Shown piece after piece: positions 63,753-64,000 of a DNA stretch of 64,000 nt. The position numbers and the translations under genes are program-made. Numbering within the stretch: position 1 is the stretch's first letter; each line of letters begins with the position of its first letter. The notes under the pieces are model-generated. The model ran no database searches and was not told the origin of the DNA. It saw only the letters and a program-made list of their open reading frames with translations. Source of the DNA: Euglena gracilis (Eukaryota > Euglenida > Euglenophyceae > Euglenales); NCBI GenBank assembly GCA_039621445.1, contig CP154954.1, positions 868,001 to 932,000 on the forward strand, given 5' to 3'.

Positions 63753-64000
63753 AATCCAAAAAAAGGAAAAATTCTTACTATCGAACGAATGGGTAATATG
63801 GTAATAAAAAAAACTACTTCCGGAAATAATATGATAAAAAATTATTTTGTTGGTTTTTAAAACAAGTAAAAGGAAAATCTGCATTAAAAATATTGAAATA
63901 AGATTATGACCAAGAAATAGCTAACCTAAGAAATTTCAAAATTACTGCAATAAAAGAAGACAAAAAAAAGTAAATTATTAAAAATTATAAAAAAGAAATT
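63753..64000 (+). other. Start of the unassigned stretch after rpl20, second copy
   Basis: Duplicates 12,165-12,411 and is cut by the window end. It has two extra bases near 63,830 relative to copy 1, giving a short MIKNYFVGF frame there. No gene is recognised. Confidence 0.5.

Overview
This window is plastid DNA from a photosynthetic euglenid (Euglena-type chloroplast). The evidence is the gene set (psaA, psaB, psbA, psbC, psbE/F/L/J, psbI, psbK, psb30, psaM, petG, ycf4, tufA, rpl2/20/22/23, rps7/12/19 and bacterial-type tRNAs), the very low G+C, and the many small introns. Even short genes are split by group II introns (GTGYG-type 5' ends, GCCGTA...GTACGG-like domain V hairpins) and by group III-size introns of about 95-110 nt. 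Joining the exons gives proteins of normal length: PsaB 732 aa, PsaA 751 aa, D1 347 aa, EF-Tu 408 aa, PsbE 81 aa, PetG 37 aa.

The window is not a simple stretch of genome. About half of it is the same DNA repeated, in either orientation. Bases 1-12,411 recur in the same orientation at 55,072-64,000. Bases 20,656-28,371 fold back as 28,522-36,236 (palindrome 1, turning inside a psbC intron that carries a maturase gene). Bases 36,240-47,192 fold back as 47,566-58,512 (palindrome 2, turning just after rpl22). At about 36,236-36,240 an arm cut inside psbA intron 4 is joined to the 3' end of psaA. Three stretches look like sequencing or assembly noise: a G-free A-rich block (about 6,741-10,124) inside one psaA copy, a T-rich insert in one rpl20 copy, and a G-rich tract at the palindrome 2 turn. 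Copies differ mostly by homopolymer length. My reading is an unpolished long-read contig containing fold-back (inverted chimeric) reads. A real head-to-head plastome isomer is the less likely alternative.

The underlying single-copy order, reconstructed by collapsing the repeats, is: rpl22-rps19-rpl2-rpl23-psbJ-psbL-psbF-psbE-psaB-psaA-trnK(UUU)-petG-trnD(GUC)-psbI as read here on the minus strand (their transcription order is the reverse), then rpl20-(unassigned)-rps12-rps7-tufA-ycf4-trnQ(UUG)-trnS(GCU) on plus, trnfM(CAU)-trnG(GCC)-trnT(UGU) on minus, psbK-psb30-psaM-trnR(UCU) on plus, an unassigned stretch of about 1.9 kb, then psbA, trnL(UAA) and psbC (with an intron maturase) on minus. 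The psbC 5' exons lie beyond the palindrome turn and are absent.

Functionally these genes encode the cores of both photosystems (PsaA/B, PsaM; D1, CP43, cytochrome b559 and small PSII subunits), a cytochrome b6f subunit, the PSI assembly factor Ycf4, and part of the plastid translation machinery. I see no undescribed defence or mobile system. The most interesting real biology is the intron load: a 14-codon last psbA exon carrying the C-terminal Mn-cluster ligands, a psbC-intron maturase whose RT catalytic box is degenerate, and a TAAAA minisatellite inside a 110-nt tufA intron.
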